Shown here: positions 18,308 through 28,351 of the stretch, piece after piece | Numbering within the stretch: position 1 is the first letter of the stretch | Layout of the letters: each line of letters opens with the position of its first letter | NCBI RefSeq assembly: GCF_014269185.2 | Contig: NZ_JABWRZ020000001.1 | Location: forward strand, 1,389,001-1,453,000 | Source of the DNA: Pseudomonas oryzicola | GTDB taxonomy: Bacteria > Pseudomonadota > Gammaproteobacteria > Pseudomonadales > Pseudomonadaceae | Direction: 5' to 3' | Length of the DNA: 64,000 nucleotides | Made by a program: the position numbers and the translations under genes | The notes under the pieces: generated by a model | The model's input: only the letters and a program-made list of their open reading frames with translations | Told to the model about the DNA's origin: nothing | The model's database searches: none

Positions 18308-18649
18308 TCAGGAAATAGCGATCTTCCAGCCCGACTTTCTGGCTTCTTCGATACTGATCTTGGCGCCGCGGGAGATGTTCAGGCGTTTGCCGTCATGCAT
18401 CAGGTAGGGCGAAGCACGGAAGTGATCCCAGGTGGTATCGGCGCTGTTCGGCAGCAGGTCCTCGGTGTCATAAGTGATTTCCAGGGTAGCTGGTGAAGTA
18501 ACCGCAGGGGCGCAGGCATCACCGTCGCTGATCATGCGGTAGTCGGCGATTGCGGTACCCACCCAAAGTTGTGCGTTGACGGTAGCGCCAGCTGGCACTT
18601 TGAGCGTATCAGGCCAGGAAATTTCGATTTTCAGGGTTTCTGTAGCCAT
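18308..18649 (-). CDS. Hypothetical small beta-rich protein
   Basis: A 113-residue soluble protein of unknown function, starting MATETLKIEISWPDTLKVPAG. Alternating hydrophobic residues suggest beta-strands, and the segment LKVPAGATVNAQLWVGTAI vaguely recalls YbaY/YscW-type domains, but the match is too weak for a family call. No signal peptide or cysteine motif. The start at 18649 is one of several closely spaced ATGs and could be 18658. It lies alone between the repair cluster and quiP. Confidence 0.65.
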   Translation of the reverse strand: MATETLKIEISWPDTLKVPAGATVNAQLWVGTAIADYRMISDGDACAPAVTSPATLEITYDTEDLLPNSADTTWDHFRASPYLMHDGKRLNISRGAKISIEEARKSGWKIAIS

Positions 18650-18754
18650 GTTCATCATCCTCTTGATGGAAAGTGTGCCGCAGCTGTCCGGGAACAGTGC
18701 GACACCGAGGATGCTAGGTAGCTGGGCGGCCGCCGGTAAGCAGGAAACGCTCCA

Positions 18755-21196
18755 CTAGCGGCCAGGCACCAATGTCAAACGCTGGTTGCCATATGCCCGC
18801 CCGAAGTTCTGCTGCTGCAGTGGCAGGCTCATGAAGTGCCCCTTGAACCAGGCATCCAGCCCATCGCTGTAATGTGTGCTGGCCGGGTTGCCGGATTGTC
18901 CGCTGCTGGTCAGCACCTGCAACGGCTCGGCCTGGCCGAAGTCGACGATCATACGTGCCGAGGCCGGCAGACGGGTATCGAAGTCGCTGCCCCAGGCGTA
19001 CGGCGTCAGGGCCAGGGTCGTGAAGTCACCACCGGCAGGTTGCGGCGCACGGCTGATGGCATCGCCCAGGCCATGGTAGGCCGGTGCCGGCCAGCGGTAC
19101 TGGTGCAGCTTGCCCCACTGCCAGGCGCGGCGGTCGGCCCCCAATTGCGCGGTGCCGGCATCGATGGTGCTGGCCAGACTGCGTGCCAGAATGGCCGGCT
19201 TGTCTTCTTTTTGCGGGGTGGCGCGGTCATCCCAGAACGGGCTGTCGTCGCGCCCCAGCAGGTGGTCGGCCTGTGCCGAGAACGATAACCGCGCGTTGCT
19301 GACGAAGGCTTGCCAGGCCGGACCGGATTCCGGGCCAAGGTCATCCAGGAAGGTCTGGCGCGCCACCTCCTGGAGGAACAGTTCGTACAGTGCGGCATCG
19401 GCCGACACCGGGCTCAGGCGGCCATCGAAGGCCTTGAGCCGGGCCAGCGCGTCGCGGGCCTTGTCGCGCTGTGCGGCGGGCAAGGCGTCGATCGCCTGCT
19501 TCAGCGGCTGGGCCATGCCAGGTGCGTCGAACATCTGCTTGAGCTTGTCGGCCAGCAAGGTGACCTGATCGTTCTGCAGGGCCATCAGGCTGCGGCTGTC
19601 GTGACGGCCATTGCCGGCCAGCTGCGCCAGGCGTTCGGCCCGTTCGGGGTAGTACCAGGTGCTGGACAGTTGCATGCCATAGCCGCGCGGCAGGCTGCGC
19701 TGGTTGGCGTGGCCGATCCAGCCGGCAGGTGGGTCCTGGTCGTAAGGGTGCAGCATCGGGTCGGCAAAGCCGTCCCAGTCGTAGCGCCCGTCCCAGCCCG
19801 GTGATGGCAGCAGGCCCTGGCCGTCGCGGCGGTTGGGGTAGCGGCCACTGACTTGCCAGCCGATGTGCTCGGGTTCGGCGAAGACGAAGTTGAGCGCGGT
19901 GGCCGCCACCTCGCGGGTATTGTCAAAGGCGCGTTCCACGCTCTGCGCCCGGGTCAGGTCGAACAGCGCATCCAGGCTGCGGTCGCCCTTTACCTGCGGC
20001 AGGTTCAGCGCCAGGCCCAGGCTGGCGTTGCCCGGTTGGGCCAGCAGAGTGCCGTGGCGGGTCTCGTACATCACTTCGCGCAACGGGCGCTGGCCGCGGA
20101 CGAAGAAGGTTTCGCTACGGGCGCGAGCCGGTAGCCATTTGCCGTCGGCCAGGTAGCTCACCTGGTCGCTCTGATGACGCAGTTGTTCCAGGTACAGATC
20201 CTGGTTGTCTGCCATGACCGCGCTGCTGCTCCAGGCCAGCTTGCCGTTGTAACCGGCCAGCACGATCGGCAGGCCGGGCAACGACAGCCCGGCCACCTGG
20301 TACCTGCCGGTGTGGATTTGTACCGGGCTCAGGGCCCAGGCGGCGCGGCTGTCGCTGGCCAGCAGGCTCTTGCCACTGTGGCTGCGCTGCGGCGCCAGGG
20401 CCAGGTTGGCCGACCCCGGGCTACCCAGCAGGTCGAGGTCGGCCAACTTCTGGCTGGCGACGGCCAGGGCCGACAGCCCCGGCAACTGGCTGGCCAGGTT
20501 CAGGCCCTTGAGCTTGTCCACCTCGGCTTCGGCCAACGGCTCGTCCGGGGCACCGGGTAACAGCCAGGCCAGCTTGTCGCTGCCGGCCTTCTGCGCCAGG
20601 ACCAGGGCACTCAGTTCTTCTTGCAGATTCACTGACTGGCTGAAGGCGTACAGGCTGAAGATCAGCGCCGAATCCTCGGGCTTCCAGTATTCGGGGCGAT
20701 AGCCATTGCTGGCCAGGCCGGCCGGCAGCCTGTCGCGGTAGCGGAACAGGTAAGCGTTGACCCCGCGTGCATAGACCTCGAAAAAGCGCTTGAGCCGTGG
20801 CGATGCTTCGGCGTACTGCTGGGCGGCGCTCTGCTTGAGGTTGGCGGCGCGCATCAACCGGTCGATGTCCAGCGCATCGCTGCCGGCCAGTTCGGCCAGG
20901 CGGCCTTGCGCCAGCAGGCGCATGGTGACCATCTGCTCGATACGGTCGCCGGCATGCACGTAGCCCAGGCTGAACAGCGCGTCATGGAAGCTGCTGCTTT
21001 CGATCAGGGGGGCACCCATGGCATTGCGCCGTACCGAGACGTTCTGCGCCAGGCCCTTGAGCGGCTGCACGCCGCTGGTCGGTGGCACGCTGCCCTGGTA
21101 GCCGCCCGTCTGGCAGCCGGCCAGCCCGAGCATGCCGAGCAGCGTGGCAGCGGTTACGAACCGCGGGCGGAAGGGTGGAAAGGCGGGGGCGGCCAT
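18755..21196 (-). CDS. quiP: QuiP-type penicillin/acyl-homoserine-lactone acylase, altered active site
   Basis: An 813-residue Ntn-hydrolase of the penicillin acylase family. It matches P. aeruginosa QuiP closely along its length, e.g. [29 protein letters not shown] and KWQ-type acylase segments. The ATG at 21196 gives a lipoprotein signal ending LGLAGC. The nucleophile serine sits at residue 262 in [12 protein letters not shown]; in QuiP this reads SNNWAIAPQRS, so the residues just after the serine (N and W) are changed to A and L. The segment after GKSLLASDS also differs (RAAWALS instead of HGPLAAPS). Autoprocessing and substrate range may therefore be altered. Its position near MFS/SEC-C/ychJ/ompA/dinG mirrors that of quiP in P. 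aeruginosa. Confidence 0.88.
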   Translation of the reverse strand: MAAPAFPPFRPRFVTAATLLGMLGLAGCQTGGYQGSVPPTSGVQPLKGLAQNVSVRRNAMGAPLIESSSFHDALFSLGYVHAGDRIEQMVTMRLLAQGRLAELAGSDALDIDRLMRAANLKQSAAQQYAEASPRLKRFFEVYARGVNAYLFRYRDRLPAGLASNGYRPEYWKPEDSALIFSLYAFSQSVNLQEELSALVLAQKAGSDKLAWLLPGAPDEPLAEAEVDKLKGLNLASQLPGLSALAVASQKLADLDLLGSPGSANLALAPQRSHSGKSLLASDSRAAWALSPVQIHTGRYQVAGLSLPGLPIVLAGYNGKLAWSSSAVMADNQDLYLEQLRHQSDQVSYLADGKWLPARARSETFFVRGQRPLREVMYETRHGTLLAQPGNASLGLALNLPQVKGDRSLDALFDLTRAQSVERAFDNTREVAATALNFVFAEPEHIGWQVSGRYPNRRDGQGLLPSPGWDGRYDWDGFADPMLHPYDQDPPAGWIGHANQRSLPRGYGMQLSSTWYYPERAERLAQLAGNGRHDSRSLMALQNDQVTLLADKLKQMFDAPGMAQPLKQAIDALPAAQRDKARDALARLKAFDGRLSPVSADAALYELFLQEVARQTFLDDLGPESGPAWQAFVSNARLSFSAQADHLLGRDDSPFWDDRATPQKEDKPAILARSLASTIDAGTAQLGADRRAWQWGKLHQYRWPAPAYHGLGDAISRAPQPAGGDFTTLALTPYAWGSDFDTRLPASARMIVDFGQAEPLQVLTSSGQSGNPASTHYSDGLDAWFKGHFMSLPLQQQNFGRAYGNQRLTLVPGR

Positions 21197-21299
21197 GACA
21201 AGGGCTCCTGCAAGGCGTGGCGATTTTGGAAAGGCGCTAAGGTAGTAAGCGCGCAGGCGCCGTGCAAGGTCCCTGGGCGCTTTATTTGCCAGCGCCGGC

Positions 21300-22655
21300 T
21301 CAAACCTTGAAATGCATGGCCACGGCGTCGGAAAAAAGCGTGCAATTGATGCGTGCATGGCCTTGATAGTCCCGGCTGACGGCGAAGGCCGAGCCAGGAA
21401 TCAACATCACCTTGTGTTGCTCCAGACGGTGCATGAAGGGCTGCAGGTCGGCCAGCTCAGGGTGATTGACCCACAGGAACATTCCGCCTTGTGGTGTTAC
21501 ATCGAACTGCCAGCCACGTGCCCGCAACAACTGCTGGGTTTGTGCCTGCTGCCTGATCAGGCGCTGCTGCAGGTCTTTCATGTGTCGGGCATAGGTGCCA
21601 TCGGCCAGGATGGTGTTGACGAAGCGTTCGCAGAACGCTGGCACGGCAACGCAGGTCAGCAGCTTCAGGCGCGTCAGGGGTTCGATCAGTGCCGCCGAAC
21701 AGGCGATATAGCCCACGCGCAGTGACGCGGACAGGCACTTGGAGAAACTGCCGATGTAGATGACCCGCTCGAAGTTGTCCAGTTCGGCGAGGGTCTGGCG
21801 CATGCCCGGCGCGAAGTCGCCATACACGTCATCCTCGACCACGAAAAAGTCGTGCTCCGTCGCCAGGCGCAGGATGCTGAAGGCAATGTGCGGGCTGATA
21901 TTGCCGCCGGTCGGGTTATGAAAGTTGCTGTTGCAGAAGAACGCCTTGACCTTGTGCCTGGCCAGCTGGGCTCTCATGTCTTCCACGTCCGGCCCGTCCT
22001 GAGTGCGCCGCACGCCGAGTACCTGGCCGCCGGCCAGCTGGATCAGCCTGATCAGGTTGCCATTGCCGGGCTCGTCGACCAACACGTGATCGCCTGGCTT
22101 GATCAGCAACCGCGCAACCAGGTCCAGTGCTTGCGTGGCGCCCAGCGTGGTCAGCAGCTGGTCGGGCCGGGCTTCGATACGGGTAAGGCGCTGCAGGTGC
22201 ATGCATAGTTGTCTGCGCATGGGCAGGTAACCCTGGATGTCGCCATATTCCGCCAGCGAGCTCTGCTCCAGGCGCGCGGTGCGCCGTATCGCCTTGGCCA
22301 GCAGCTCGGTGTCACGCCAGGCCGGCGGCAGCCAGCCACTGCCGAGCTTGGTGTAGTGCTGGCCACCTTGCAGCAGCTTGAACAATGGGTCGTTGGCCAT
22401 GCTTGCCGGGGTGTCGACCGGGTTGGCTTCTGGCGCGCGCGGTTGCAGGCTGTTACAGGCGACAAAGTAGCCGCGGCCAGGAATGGCGGTCAGCACCCCT
22501 TCGCTGACCAGTCGGGCATAACTGGAAACGACATCGTGGTAGCTGGAATCGGCCGCCGCCGTCAGCTTGCGAATGGACGGCATGCGCTGTCCGGGCAGCC
22601 ATTCACCTGCCTCGAGGCGCTGTTTCAACTGTTCATGCAGGGGGGGCAAGCGCAT
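21300..22655 (-). CDS. MocR-family PLP-dependent transcriptional regulator
   Basis: A 451-residue fusion of a GntR winged helix (about 1-70: [25 protein letters not shown] and GRGYFV) with a fold-type I aminotransferase domain (about 95-450). The PLP-binding lysine is in [18 protein letters not shown], and the YxDFAPG and PTGGN segments are typical. MocR proteins usually regulate a divergent gene in response to an amino acid or amine. Here the divergent neighbour is an MFS transporter, a plausible target. An inverted repeat lies 15 bases before the start codon. Confidence 0.92.
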   Translation of the reverse strand: MRLPPLHEQLKQRLEAGEWLPGQRMPSIRKLTAAADSSYHDVVSSYARLVSEGVLTAIPGRGYFVACNSLQPRAPEANPVDTPASMANDPLFKLLQGGQHYTKLGSGWLPPAWRDTELLAKAIRRTARLEQSSLAEYGDIQGYLPMRRQLCMHLQRLTRIEARPDQLLTTLGATQALDLVARLLIKPGDHVLVDEPGNGNLIRLIQLAGGQVLGVRRTQDGPDVEDMRAQLARHKVKAFFCNSNFHNPTGGNISPHIAFSILRLATEHDFFVVEDDVYGDFAPGMRQTLAELDNFERVIYIGSFSKCLSASLRVGYIACSAALIEPLTRLKLLTCVAVPAFCERFVNTILADGTYARHMKDLQQRLIRQQAQTQQLLRARGWQFDVTPQGGMFLWVNHPELADLQPFMHRLEQHKVMLIPGSAFAVSRDYQGHARINCTLFSDAVAMHFKV

Positions 22656-22669
22656 GTCAGGTCCGTCAG

Positions 22670-22693
22670 CTGTTAGAAAAAACAGCCTAACAG
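22670..22693. promoter_or_regulatory. Inverted repeat, candidate MocR operator
   Basis: CTGTTAG, ten bases, CTAACAG: a perfect 7-bp inverted repeat whose half-site centres are 17 bases apart, between the divergent MocR gene and MFS gene. Position and symmetry fit a site for dimeric regulator binding. Confidence 0.5.
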
Positions 22694-22807
22694 GTAAGCG
22701 GAAAGTGCGTCGACTGTTCGCCTTTCAAGGCGTGGTAGGTGCCACCATGTACTTGTCGGCCGTTTTCGTCGTGCCGGATACAACGTCTATCTACCTTGAG
22801 CACAGCC

Positions 22808-24028
22808 ATGTCCAGCACACTTCCGCGGCGCACCTACCTGTATTTCACTGCGCAATCGATCAACCTGACCACTGCAGTCATGTCGGTGACCATGGCCGCC
22901 ATCGTCGGTGCAGCGCTCGCGCCTGCCGCCACCTGGTCCACAGTGCCCTACGGCTTTCAGTTCCTGTGCATGATGCTGGCTACTTACCCGGCCTCCAGGG
23001 TGATGAGCCGTATCGGCCGCAAGCGGGCATTCATGCTGGGCTCGATACCTTTGGCGGTGTCCGGCATCAGCGGCTACCTGGCGGTGCAGGAACAGCACTT
23101 CGCGATCCTGGTGATCAGCCACTCGGCGTTGGGTATCTACATTGCGTTCGCCAACTTCAACCGCTTTGCCGCTACCGACAACCTGGCACAGAGCCTGAAA
23201 CCCAAAGCGCTTTCTCTGGTTGTGGCAGGCGGTGTCATTGCCGCCGTGATTGGTCCGGCACTCACTGAGTGGCTCCGCGATGTTGGCGGCTACCCGCTGT
23301 TTGCGCTGTGTTACGCCGCTTTTGTCGGCCTGGCGGCGATGTCCTTGCTGATCGCGGCCTGCCTGCCCGGCGATGCCGCAGGGGCGACCCGGGAGCCGGC
23401 GAAGAACCCGCCTGGTGCAACCAACGAACCGCTCAGCCCGGTGCTGGCCGTGGCCATGGCAGTGGCCGCGCTGGGTTACGGGGTCATGAACCTGCTGATG
23501 ATCCAGGCGTCCATGCACATGAAACACATGCATGAAGACTTCTCCGATGTGCGCCTGGCGATTCAATGGCATGTGGTTGCCATGTTCGCTCCGTCGTTCT
23601 TCACCGGCGCCATCATCCACAGGCTCGGGATCAGGTCCACCATCTGCGCCGGCCTGGGCTTGTTGATCGGTTGCACGGCAATGAACATGTGGTCGCACAG
23701 TTACGCGGTGATGACCTTGTCGTTGATAGCCCTCGGCCTTGGCTGGAACCTGACCTACGTGGGCGGCGGGGCGTTGCTGATGCAAACGCTGCAGAACAGT
23801 CCGTCAGCCATGCACATGCAGGGGAAGAACGACCTGGCCATCGCCCTGTTCGCGACCGTTGGCGCATTCAGCCCGTCGCTGTTGCTGGGCTCGGTCGGCT
23901 GGAACGGTACCAATGCCATCTGCATGGCATTGTGCATCGTGCTGCTCCTGGCTAGCGGCTACGCACTGCGCGGCCCGGTGCCGGGACGCGCATGTGCTGT
24001 TCAGGTCAGGCGCCGTGGCACTTCTTGA
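22808..24028 (+). CDS. MFS transporter
   Basis: A 406-residue major facilitator superfamily permease with about twelve hydrophobic segments. The loop between helices 2 and 3 carries [13 protein letters not shown], the family's RxGR(K/R) signature. No close substrate family is recognisable. The ATG at 22808 begins [13 protein letters not shown]. Expression is probably controlled by the divergent MocR regulator, so the substrate may be an amine or amino-acid derivative; this is inference. The last 23 bases overlap the 3' end of the SEC-C gene on the other strand. Confidence 0.88.
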   Translation: MSSTLPRRTYLYFTAQSINLTTAVMSVTMAAIVGAALAPAATWSTVPYGFQFLCMMLATYPASRVMSRIGRKRAFMLGSIPLAVSGISGYLAVQEQHFAILVISHSALGIYIAFANFNRFAATDNLAQSLKPKALSLVVAGGVIAAVIGPALTEWLRDVGGYPLFALCYAAFVGLAAMSLLIAACLPGDAAGATREPAKNPPGATNEPLSPVLAVAMAVAALGYGVMNLLMIQASMHMKHMHEDFSDVRLAIQWHVVAMFAPSFFTGAIIHRLGIRSTICAGLGLLIGCTAMNMWSHSYAVMTLSLIALGLGWNLTYVGGGALLMQTLQNSPSAMHMQGKNDLAIALFATVGAFSPSLLLGSVGWNGTNAICMALCIVLLLASGYALRGPVPGRACAVQVRRRGTS

Positions 24029-24203
24029 ACTTTTTCTGGCTACCGCACGGGCATGGGTCGTTACGGCCAACGTCCTTCAGGGCGTTGCGTACCGGCTCCT
24101 GGTGGCCGTGGTTGCAGTGCGGGCCGTGGACGTGGCCATGATCGTGGTGGTGATCATGGTCGTGATTGCAGTCAGGGCCATGAACGTGGGGTTGCTGGGA
24201 CAT
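24006..24203 (-). CDS. His-rich SEC-C metal-binding mini-protein
   Basis: A 65-residue protein with two parts: a histidine/aspartate-rich N-terminal half (two HGPxCNH units and a [10 protein letters not shown] stretch) and a C-terminal SEC-C zinc motif [17 protein letters not shown]. Both parts should bind transition metals. The equivalent small SEC-C protein is found in this spot in other Pseudomonas. It starts a same-strand run with the LEA-type lipoprotein and ychJ genes. A metal store, sensor or chaperone is possible; function is unproven. Confidence 0.9.
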   Translation of the reverse strand: MSQQPHVHGPDCNHDHDHHHDHGHVHGPHCNHGHQEPVRNALKDVGRNDPCPCGSQKKFKKCHGA

Positions 24204-24210
24204 TGCAGGG

Positions 24211-24693
24211 TTACTCCGGGTGGTAATCGCCGGGGATTATCTCACCACTGCGCGACAAGTGCAGGTCCCGATGCATGAGCAGGCCGGTTGCCAGCTCGGC
24301 CTGCAGGCTGTAATGCAGCGGCTGGCCGCTCTTGAGCAGCTTGGCCAATGGTTTCAGGTGCTGCCACAGGTTGGTTCGCGCGGTGATCTTGAAGGTACGC
24401 CGGGCATGCCCGCCAACACTGCGCCACAGGCTGGTTTCGTCCTGCACCAACAACAGGTCGTTGAGGCGTATGGCATAGGACAGGCTGCGGATGAACAGAC
24501 GGCTGTCATTGGGATTGTCGACCTGCAGGTGCAGCACGAATTCCTGTTCCAGCAACCTGGCCTTGACCGTCTCGACCTCGACCAGGTGCACCTCGGGTTC
24601 GCGCCAGTCATCGCCGCCCCAACTGGAGCAGCCCGCCAGCAGGGCCAGCCAGGCGAGCAGCGGGCAGAGCAGCAGGCGGGCGGGGGCGCTCAT
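24211..24693 (-). CDS. LEA type 2 (WHy-domain) lipoprotein
   Basis: A 160-residue lipoprotein. The signal peptide ends in LALLAGC, then a single LEA14/WHy-type beta domain begins at about residue 35, with [22 protein letters not shown] as its signature. Such domains occur in desiccation-related and envelope proteins of unclear function. It sits three bases after ychJ and eight bases before the His-rich SEC-C gene, so the three are likely one transcript. Confidence 0.88.
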   Translation of the reverse strand: MSAPARLLLCPLLAWLALLAGCSSWGGDDWREPEVHLVEVETVKARLLEQEFVLHLQVDNPNDSRLFIRSLSYAIRLNDLLLVQDETSLWRSVGGHARRTFKITARTNLWQHLKPLAKLLKSGQPLHYSLQAELATGLLMHRDLHLSRSGEIIPGDYHPE

Positions 24694-24695
24694 CT

Positions 24696-25172
24696 TCAGC
24701 TACCCACGTAGCTGGCGCAGCACTTCTTGAACTTCTGGCCGCTGGCGCAGGGGCAGGGATCGTTGCGCCCGGCCTTGAGCCCGACCGTGGGGTCGATGAA
24801 ATACCAATGCCCGGCATGCTGGACGAAGGCCGAGCGTTCGCGGTGCTGGTGGTCGCCATCCTGGTCGTGCCAGCGTGCGGTGAAGGTCACGAAGGCATGT
24901 TCAGGCTGGCCGCCCAGCACTTCCGCCGCTTCCACCTCCAGGCCCAGCCAGGTGCTCTGGGCACTCCAGGCGGCCATGGCGGCACGGTCCAGGCCGGCTT
25001 GCTGGGCCGGCAGGGTGGTAGCCACCAGGTAGTCGACCAGGCCCAGCACATAGGCACTGTAGCGTGAGCGCATCAACGCCTGGGCATCCGGCGCCGGGGT
25101 GCCGGCATGGTAGTGCCCGCAGCAGGCGTCGAGCAGGTTGCCACTGCCGCAAGGGCAGACCGAGACACTCAT
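24696..25172 (-). CDS. ychJ: YchJ family SEC-C protein
   Basis: A 158-residue protein of the YchJ/UPF0225 family: an N-terminal SEC-C motif ([18 protein letters not shown]), a central NTF2-like domain with [12 protein letters not shown] and a C-terminal SEC-C motif ([17 protein letters not shown]). Both motifs should bind zinc. The cellular role is unknown. The ATG at 25172 gives [11 protein letters not shown]; an upstream ATG at 25181 adds three residues. It overlaps the stop end of the DUF6231 gene. Confidence 0.92.
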   Translation of the reverse strand: MSVSVCPCGSGNLLDACCGHYHAGTPAPDAQALMRSRYSAYVLGLVDYLVATTLPAQQAGLDRAAMAAWSAQSTWLGLEVEAAEVLGGQPEHAFVTFTARWHDQDGDHQHRERSAFVQHAGHWYFIDPTVGLKAGRNDPCPCASGQKFKKCCASYVGS

Positions 25173-25174
25173 CA

Positions 25175-25669
25175 TCACCACCAGTACTTGCCGAAATTTT
25201 CAGGATTGGCCCAGAACTTGGCATTGAGCCAGTCCGGTACCTGCTTGTAGTCATGTAGATCATAGGTGAACAAGCTCAGGACCTGCTCGCCCCGGCAGAA
25301 TTTCTCGCTGGCCGACAGGGCCAGGGCGAAAAAATCGGTGTCTTGCCAGCCACACGCGGCCAGGTCGGCCAGCACTGCAACCCGGTTGGCATTGAGGTTG
25401 CGCACCCCGCCGAGCAGTTCCAGGCCCGTACGCTTGGGCAGATGCTCCAGGCAATCCACCAGCAGCGCCAGGTCGAAGCGTTGCGCCGCCAGATCCGCCG
25501 GCAGTGGGCCAGGAGCTGCGGTGGCGATGGTCACCTGCGGGTGCGCCTGGGCGAAGGCGTCCAGCGCCGGAAAGCGTGTGCCCACCAGCAGCAGCCGTTG
25601 CGGGGTGAAGCGCTCGAGCAGGGCGGCCAGGGCCTGCTGCGGGGTGCGCTGGGAAAAACGGTCGGTCAT
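25175..25669 (-). CDS. DUF6231 family protein
   Basis: A 164-residue cytoplasmic protein. The first 110 residues look like a Rossmann-type, methyltransferase-like fold ([29 protein letters not shown]), without a convincing SAM-binding glycine motif. The C-terminal [29 protein letters not shown] is strongly conserved in Pseudomonas and identifies DUF6231. No reaction is known. It is the first gene of the run DUF6231-ychJ-LEA2-SEC-C. Confidence 0.8.
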   Translation of the reverse strand: MTDRFSQRTPQQALAALLERFTPQRLLLVGTRFPALDAFAQAHPQVTIATAAPGPLPADLAAQRFDLALLVDCLEHLPKRTGLELLGGVRNLNANRVAVLADLAACGWQDTDFFALALSASEKFCRGEQVLSLFTYDLHDYKQVPDWLNAKFWANPENFGKYWW

Positions 25670-25827
25670 TGCAAGTCCTCTTCAAGTCGTCCAAGACTAG
25701 CGGGCCACAGCGCGTGGGCAAAGAGGCATGTGACCGCGTCGTGGCTTATTGCTGGCAGGGATGGAATGCGCGGTCTTTACTCCCAGAGATCGGCCTTATG
25801 CCGATTCCCCCTAGGAGAAGCAATAAA

Positions 25828-26520
25828 ATGAGCATAGTACGCACAGCGATACCCCTGGTTCTGCTCACCAGTGTGTTGACTGGTTGTGCAGGTTTGCAAA
25901 AGACCGACTGGCCGAAATGTGCTGCCGTCGGGGGTGTAGGCGGCGCTGCCCTGGGCGCCATCGAGAGTTCCAGCTGGGCTGGCTGGGGTGCCTTGGTGGG
26001 CGGTAGCATGGCGGCAGGCTACTGCTGGGTCCATGGCGATGGCGACGAAGATGGCGACGGTGTGCCGGACAGCCGTGACAAATGCCCCGGCACCCCGCGC
26101 GGCGTGAAGGTGGATGCCAATGGTTGCCCGCCCGAGCCGGCACCGGTGGTCGAGGAAGTGGTGGTGCAGAAGGAAGAAGTCATCGTCATCCGCGATGTGC
26201 ACTTCGAATTCGATTCTGCGCGCCTGACCGCCAGCGACAAGGAGCGCCTCAACACCGTTGCCACCCGCCTCAAGCAGGAAGCACCATCCGCCCGCCTGAG
26301 CGTCAGCGGTCACACCGACAGCGTCGGCTCCGACCAGTACAACCAGAAACTGTCCGAGCGGCGTGCTCACGCAGTGACCGATTACCTGGTCGAGAGTGGT
26401 GTGCCGCGCAGCAGCTTCGTTTCGGTGGTCGGCGCTGGTGAAACCCAGCCGGTGGCGGACAACGCCACGGCCGAGGGGCGTGCCATGAACCGCCGTACCG
26501 AGATCAAGATCCAGCGGTAA
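25828..26520 (+). CDS. OmpA-family lipoprotein with thrombospondin type 3-like repeat
   Basis: A 230-residue outer-membrane lipoprotein. The signal peptide ends in SVLTGC; a glycine-rich hydrophobic stretch (VGGVGGAALGAI) follows; a calcium-binding DGDEDGDGVPDSRDKCPG segment lies at about residues 71-88; and the C-terminal OmpA peptidoglycan-binding domain has SGHTDSVGS and NQKLSERRAHAV. The start has TAGGAG about ten bases upstream. It anchors the outer membrane to the cell wall. Divergent from the DUF6231 gene. Confidence 0.93.
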   Translation: MSIVRTAIPLVLLTSVLTGCAGLQKTDWPKCAAVGGVGGAALGAIESSSWAGWGALVGGSMAAGYCWVHGDGDEDGDGVPDSRDKCPGTPRGVKVDANGCPPEPAPVVEEVVVQKEEVIVIRDVHFEFDSARLTASDKERLNTVATRLKQEAPSARLSVSGHTDSVGSDQYNQKLSERRAHAVTDYLVESGVPRSSFVSVVGAGETQPVADNATAEGRAMNRRTEIKIQR

Positions 26521-26740
26521 AGCGTGCGCGCCCGTGCCTTGAGCAGTGGCATGGGCGCGCCCTGGAGCGACAGCCGTTCGCGGCCAATGGCAGCCGTCAG
26601 CACCACGCCGGCATTCGACGGGTGGCGCGGCCTCTCAACCAAGCGGCGCTGGCGCCTGCCTTGGCATTGCAGTTAATGTGCTTCGCACGGCCCGCTCGAA
26701 CGGGCGTCTCGACATAACAACAATCCATGGGGGGCAGGGT

Positions 26741-27016
26741 ATGAAGTTCATCCTGGGCCTGGGCAAGGTCCTGACGGTCGCATTCTGGGGCGTGGTGTTT
26801 TTCAATCAGTTGATGCCACAACCCTTGCCCTTCAATTTGCTGATCAATGCAGTGGGCATCGCCTTGCTGGGCCTGCACTTGCTCGAAGTGCTGTTCTTCA
26901 ATGGCAGCCTGCGCGGGCGCAGTCATCGCTGGTTCGATCGGTTGCAGATACTGTTGACAGGTATCTTCCATGTCATGTCCATTCCCCGTGCGCAGGAGGC
27001 GCCGCGAAATGCGTAA
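26741..27016 (+). CDS. DUF1145 membrane protein
   Basis: A 91-residue protein with two membrane helices (about 4-24 and 33-53) and a basic cytoplasmic tail. MPQPLPFNLLINAVG between the helices is the DUF1145 signature. A strong GGGGGGCAGGGT ribosome site precedes the ATG at 26741. Function unknown. The last eight bases overlap the next gene, implying translation coupling with the collagen-like protein. Confidence 0.85.
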   Translation: MKFILGLGKVLTVAFWGVVFFNQLMPQPLPFNLLINAVGIALLGLHLLEVLFFNGSLRGRSHRWFDRLQILLTGIFHVMSIPRAQEAPRNA

Positions 27017-27767
27017 ACTGATGTTGCTGGCCATGCTGGCCGTCCCCTTGGCCCAGGCCGAAAGCCTGGAGGTAGCAGCCAATTCCATGCTGCGCCTGCC
27101 GGACAAGTCGGCCAGTGTGCACCTTGCGCAGTTACGTGTTGACGATGCCGCCACCCTGCTGTTGCCGGCAACGCTCGCAGAATTGAAGGTCGACCAGCTG
27201 GAACTGGGGCGGGATGCGCGTATCGCCATTGCGCCCTCCGACAGCCCGTTGCTGATCGAGGCGCGCAGTGCGCGGCTGGCAGAGGGAAGCGAATTCAGTG
27301 CGCCAGGCGCGGCGGGCACGTATCAGCGGGCAGCCCGCTCCGGGCGCAACCTGGAACTCAAACTGGCTCAACTGAACGCCGAGCGGCTGGCGATCGATGC
27401 CCGCGGTGGCGCCGGTGCCCCCGGGTACGTGGGGCTCGATGGCGCCAACGGCCAGGCCGGCGGCTGCACCTGGGGCCAGGCCAGCCGTGGTGCCAATGGC
27501 GACGACGGCGGCAACGGCCATGATGGTGCGCCGGGTGGGCGCATTCGCCTGAGCGTGCCGCAGGGCTTCCCGCAGGAGCGCATCGTGGTGCGCCTGGATG
27601 GCGGTGCAGCGGGCAAGGCTGGGGCGCCAGGCAAGGCAGGTAAGGGCGGCGCTAGCAAGGGATGCCTGGTGTACAGCACCGAGGCCGGGGCCAATGGCCG
27701 GCCGGGGCAGCCGGGTCAGCCAGGGGCGGCGGGGGCAATGGGTGAGTTGATCCTGCAGCGCCTGTAA
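27009..27767 (+). CDS. Exported collagen-like glycine-rich protein
   Basis: A 252-residue protein with signal peptide MRKLMLLAMLAVPLAQA. Residues about 20-125 form a beta-rich domain; from about 130 there are two glycine-rich blocks with irregular Gly-x-y units (GGAGAPGYVGLDGANGQAGG; GKAGAPGKAGKGGASKG; GRPGQPGQPGAAGAMG), separated by a short beta segment (RIRLSVPQGFPQERIVVRLDG trimmed). Two cysteines lie in the glycine-rich part (GGCTWG, KGCLVY). The runs are short for a true triple helix. A surface or periplasmic structural role is likely; no function is known. Confidence 0.8.
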   Translation: MRKLMLLAMLAVPLAQAESLEVAANSMLRLPDKSASVHLAQLRVDDAATLLLPATLAELKVDQLELGRDARIAIAPSDSPLLIEARSARLAEGSEFSAPGAAGTYQRAARSGRNLELKLAQLNAERLAIDARGGAGAPGYVGLDGANGQAGGCTWGQASRGANGDDGGNGHDGAPGGRIRLSVPQGFPQERIVVRLDGGAAGKAGAPGKAGKGGASKGCLVYSTEAGANGRPGQPGQPGAAGAMGELILQRL

Positions 27768-27825
27768 AACCCTTACCGCGTCCCCGGAGCGCCCTTGTGG
27801 CGCTCCTGCAGGGGCGCGTAGCCTG

Positions 27826-28290
27826 TCAGATCATCAGGCGCGAACTGGCCACGGCAACCACTGCCAGGCCCAGCAGCAGGTTGATCCCCACCATCCGCCG
27901 AATCCGCCCGAGCACCGCTGCACCCGTCGGCCAGTCCTCGGCCTGCACGGCTGCTTTCAGTTCCGGCAGCAGCAACGCCTGGACGCGCATGAACAGGGCG
28001 AACATGGCGATGCCGCCACCCATCATCACCTGCACGTACTTGGGGGCGGTCTCGAAGCCGCTGAAGCGCATGTGCAACATGCCGATACCACTTATCGCCA
28101 AAATCGCCACGGCCAGCCAGACCCAGCCGAAGAAGCGTCGGAACACTTCTACCCACAAGCGCAACCGCGCAGGCCCTTCAAGGGCTGCAACCGTTGCCGG
28201 GCGCAGTACCAGCCAGGCGAAGAACATGCCGCCAACCCACACCAGGGCGGCCAATACATGCAGTGTGTAGGGCAGGGCAAAGGCAAGCAT
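27826..28290 (-). CDS. CopD-like membrane protein
   Basis: A 154-residue protein with four membrane helices, related to the CopD copper-resistance membrane domain and to DUF-type heme/copper membrane proteins. Conserved features are HVLAALVWVGGMFFAWLVLRP in helix 1-2 and an FFGWVWLAVAILAISG segment. The ATG at 28290 has GGAG six bases upstream and is chosen over the ATG four codons earlier. Function is not established; His/Met residues of helix 1 may bind metal. It is divergent from dinG. Confidence 0.8.
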   Translation of the reverse strand: MLAFALPYTLHVLAALVWVGGMFFAWLVLRPATVAALEGPARLRLWVEVFRRFFGWVWLAVAILAISGIGMLHMRFSGFETAPKYVQVMMGGGIAMFALFMRVQALLLPELKAAVQAEDWPTGAAVLGRIRRMVGINLLLGLAVVAVASSRLMI

Positions 28291-28351
28291 CCGGATCTCC
28301 ATGCGGCATAAAGGGCGATAGCGGGGTATGATAGCCGCCCCATGCGAAACA

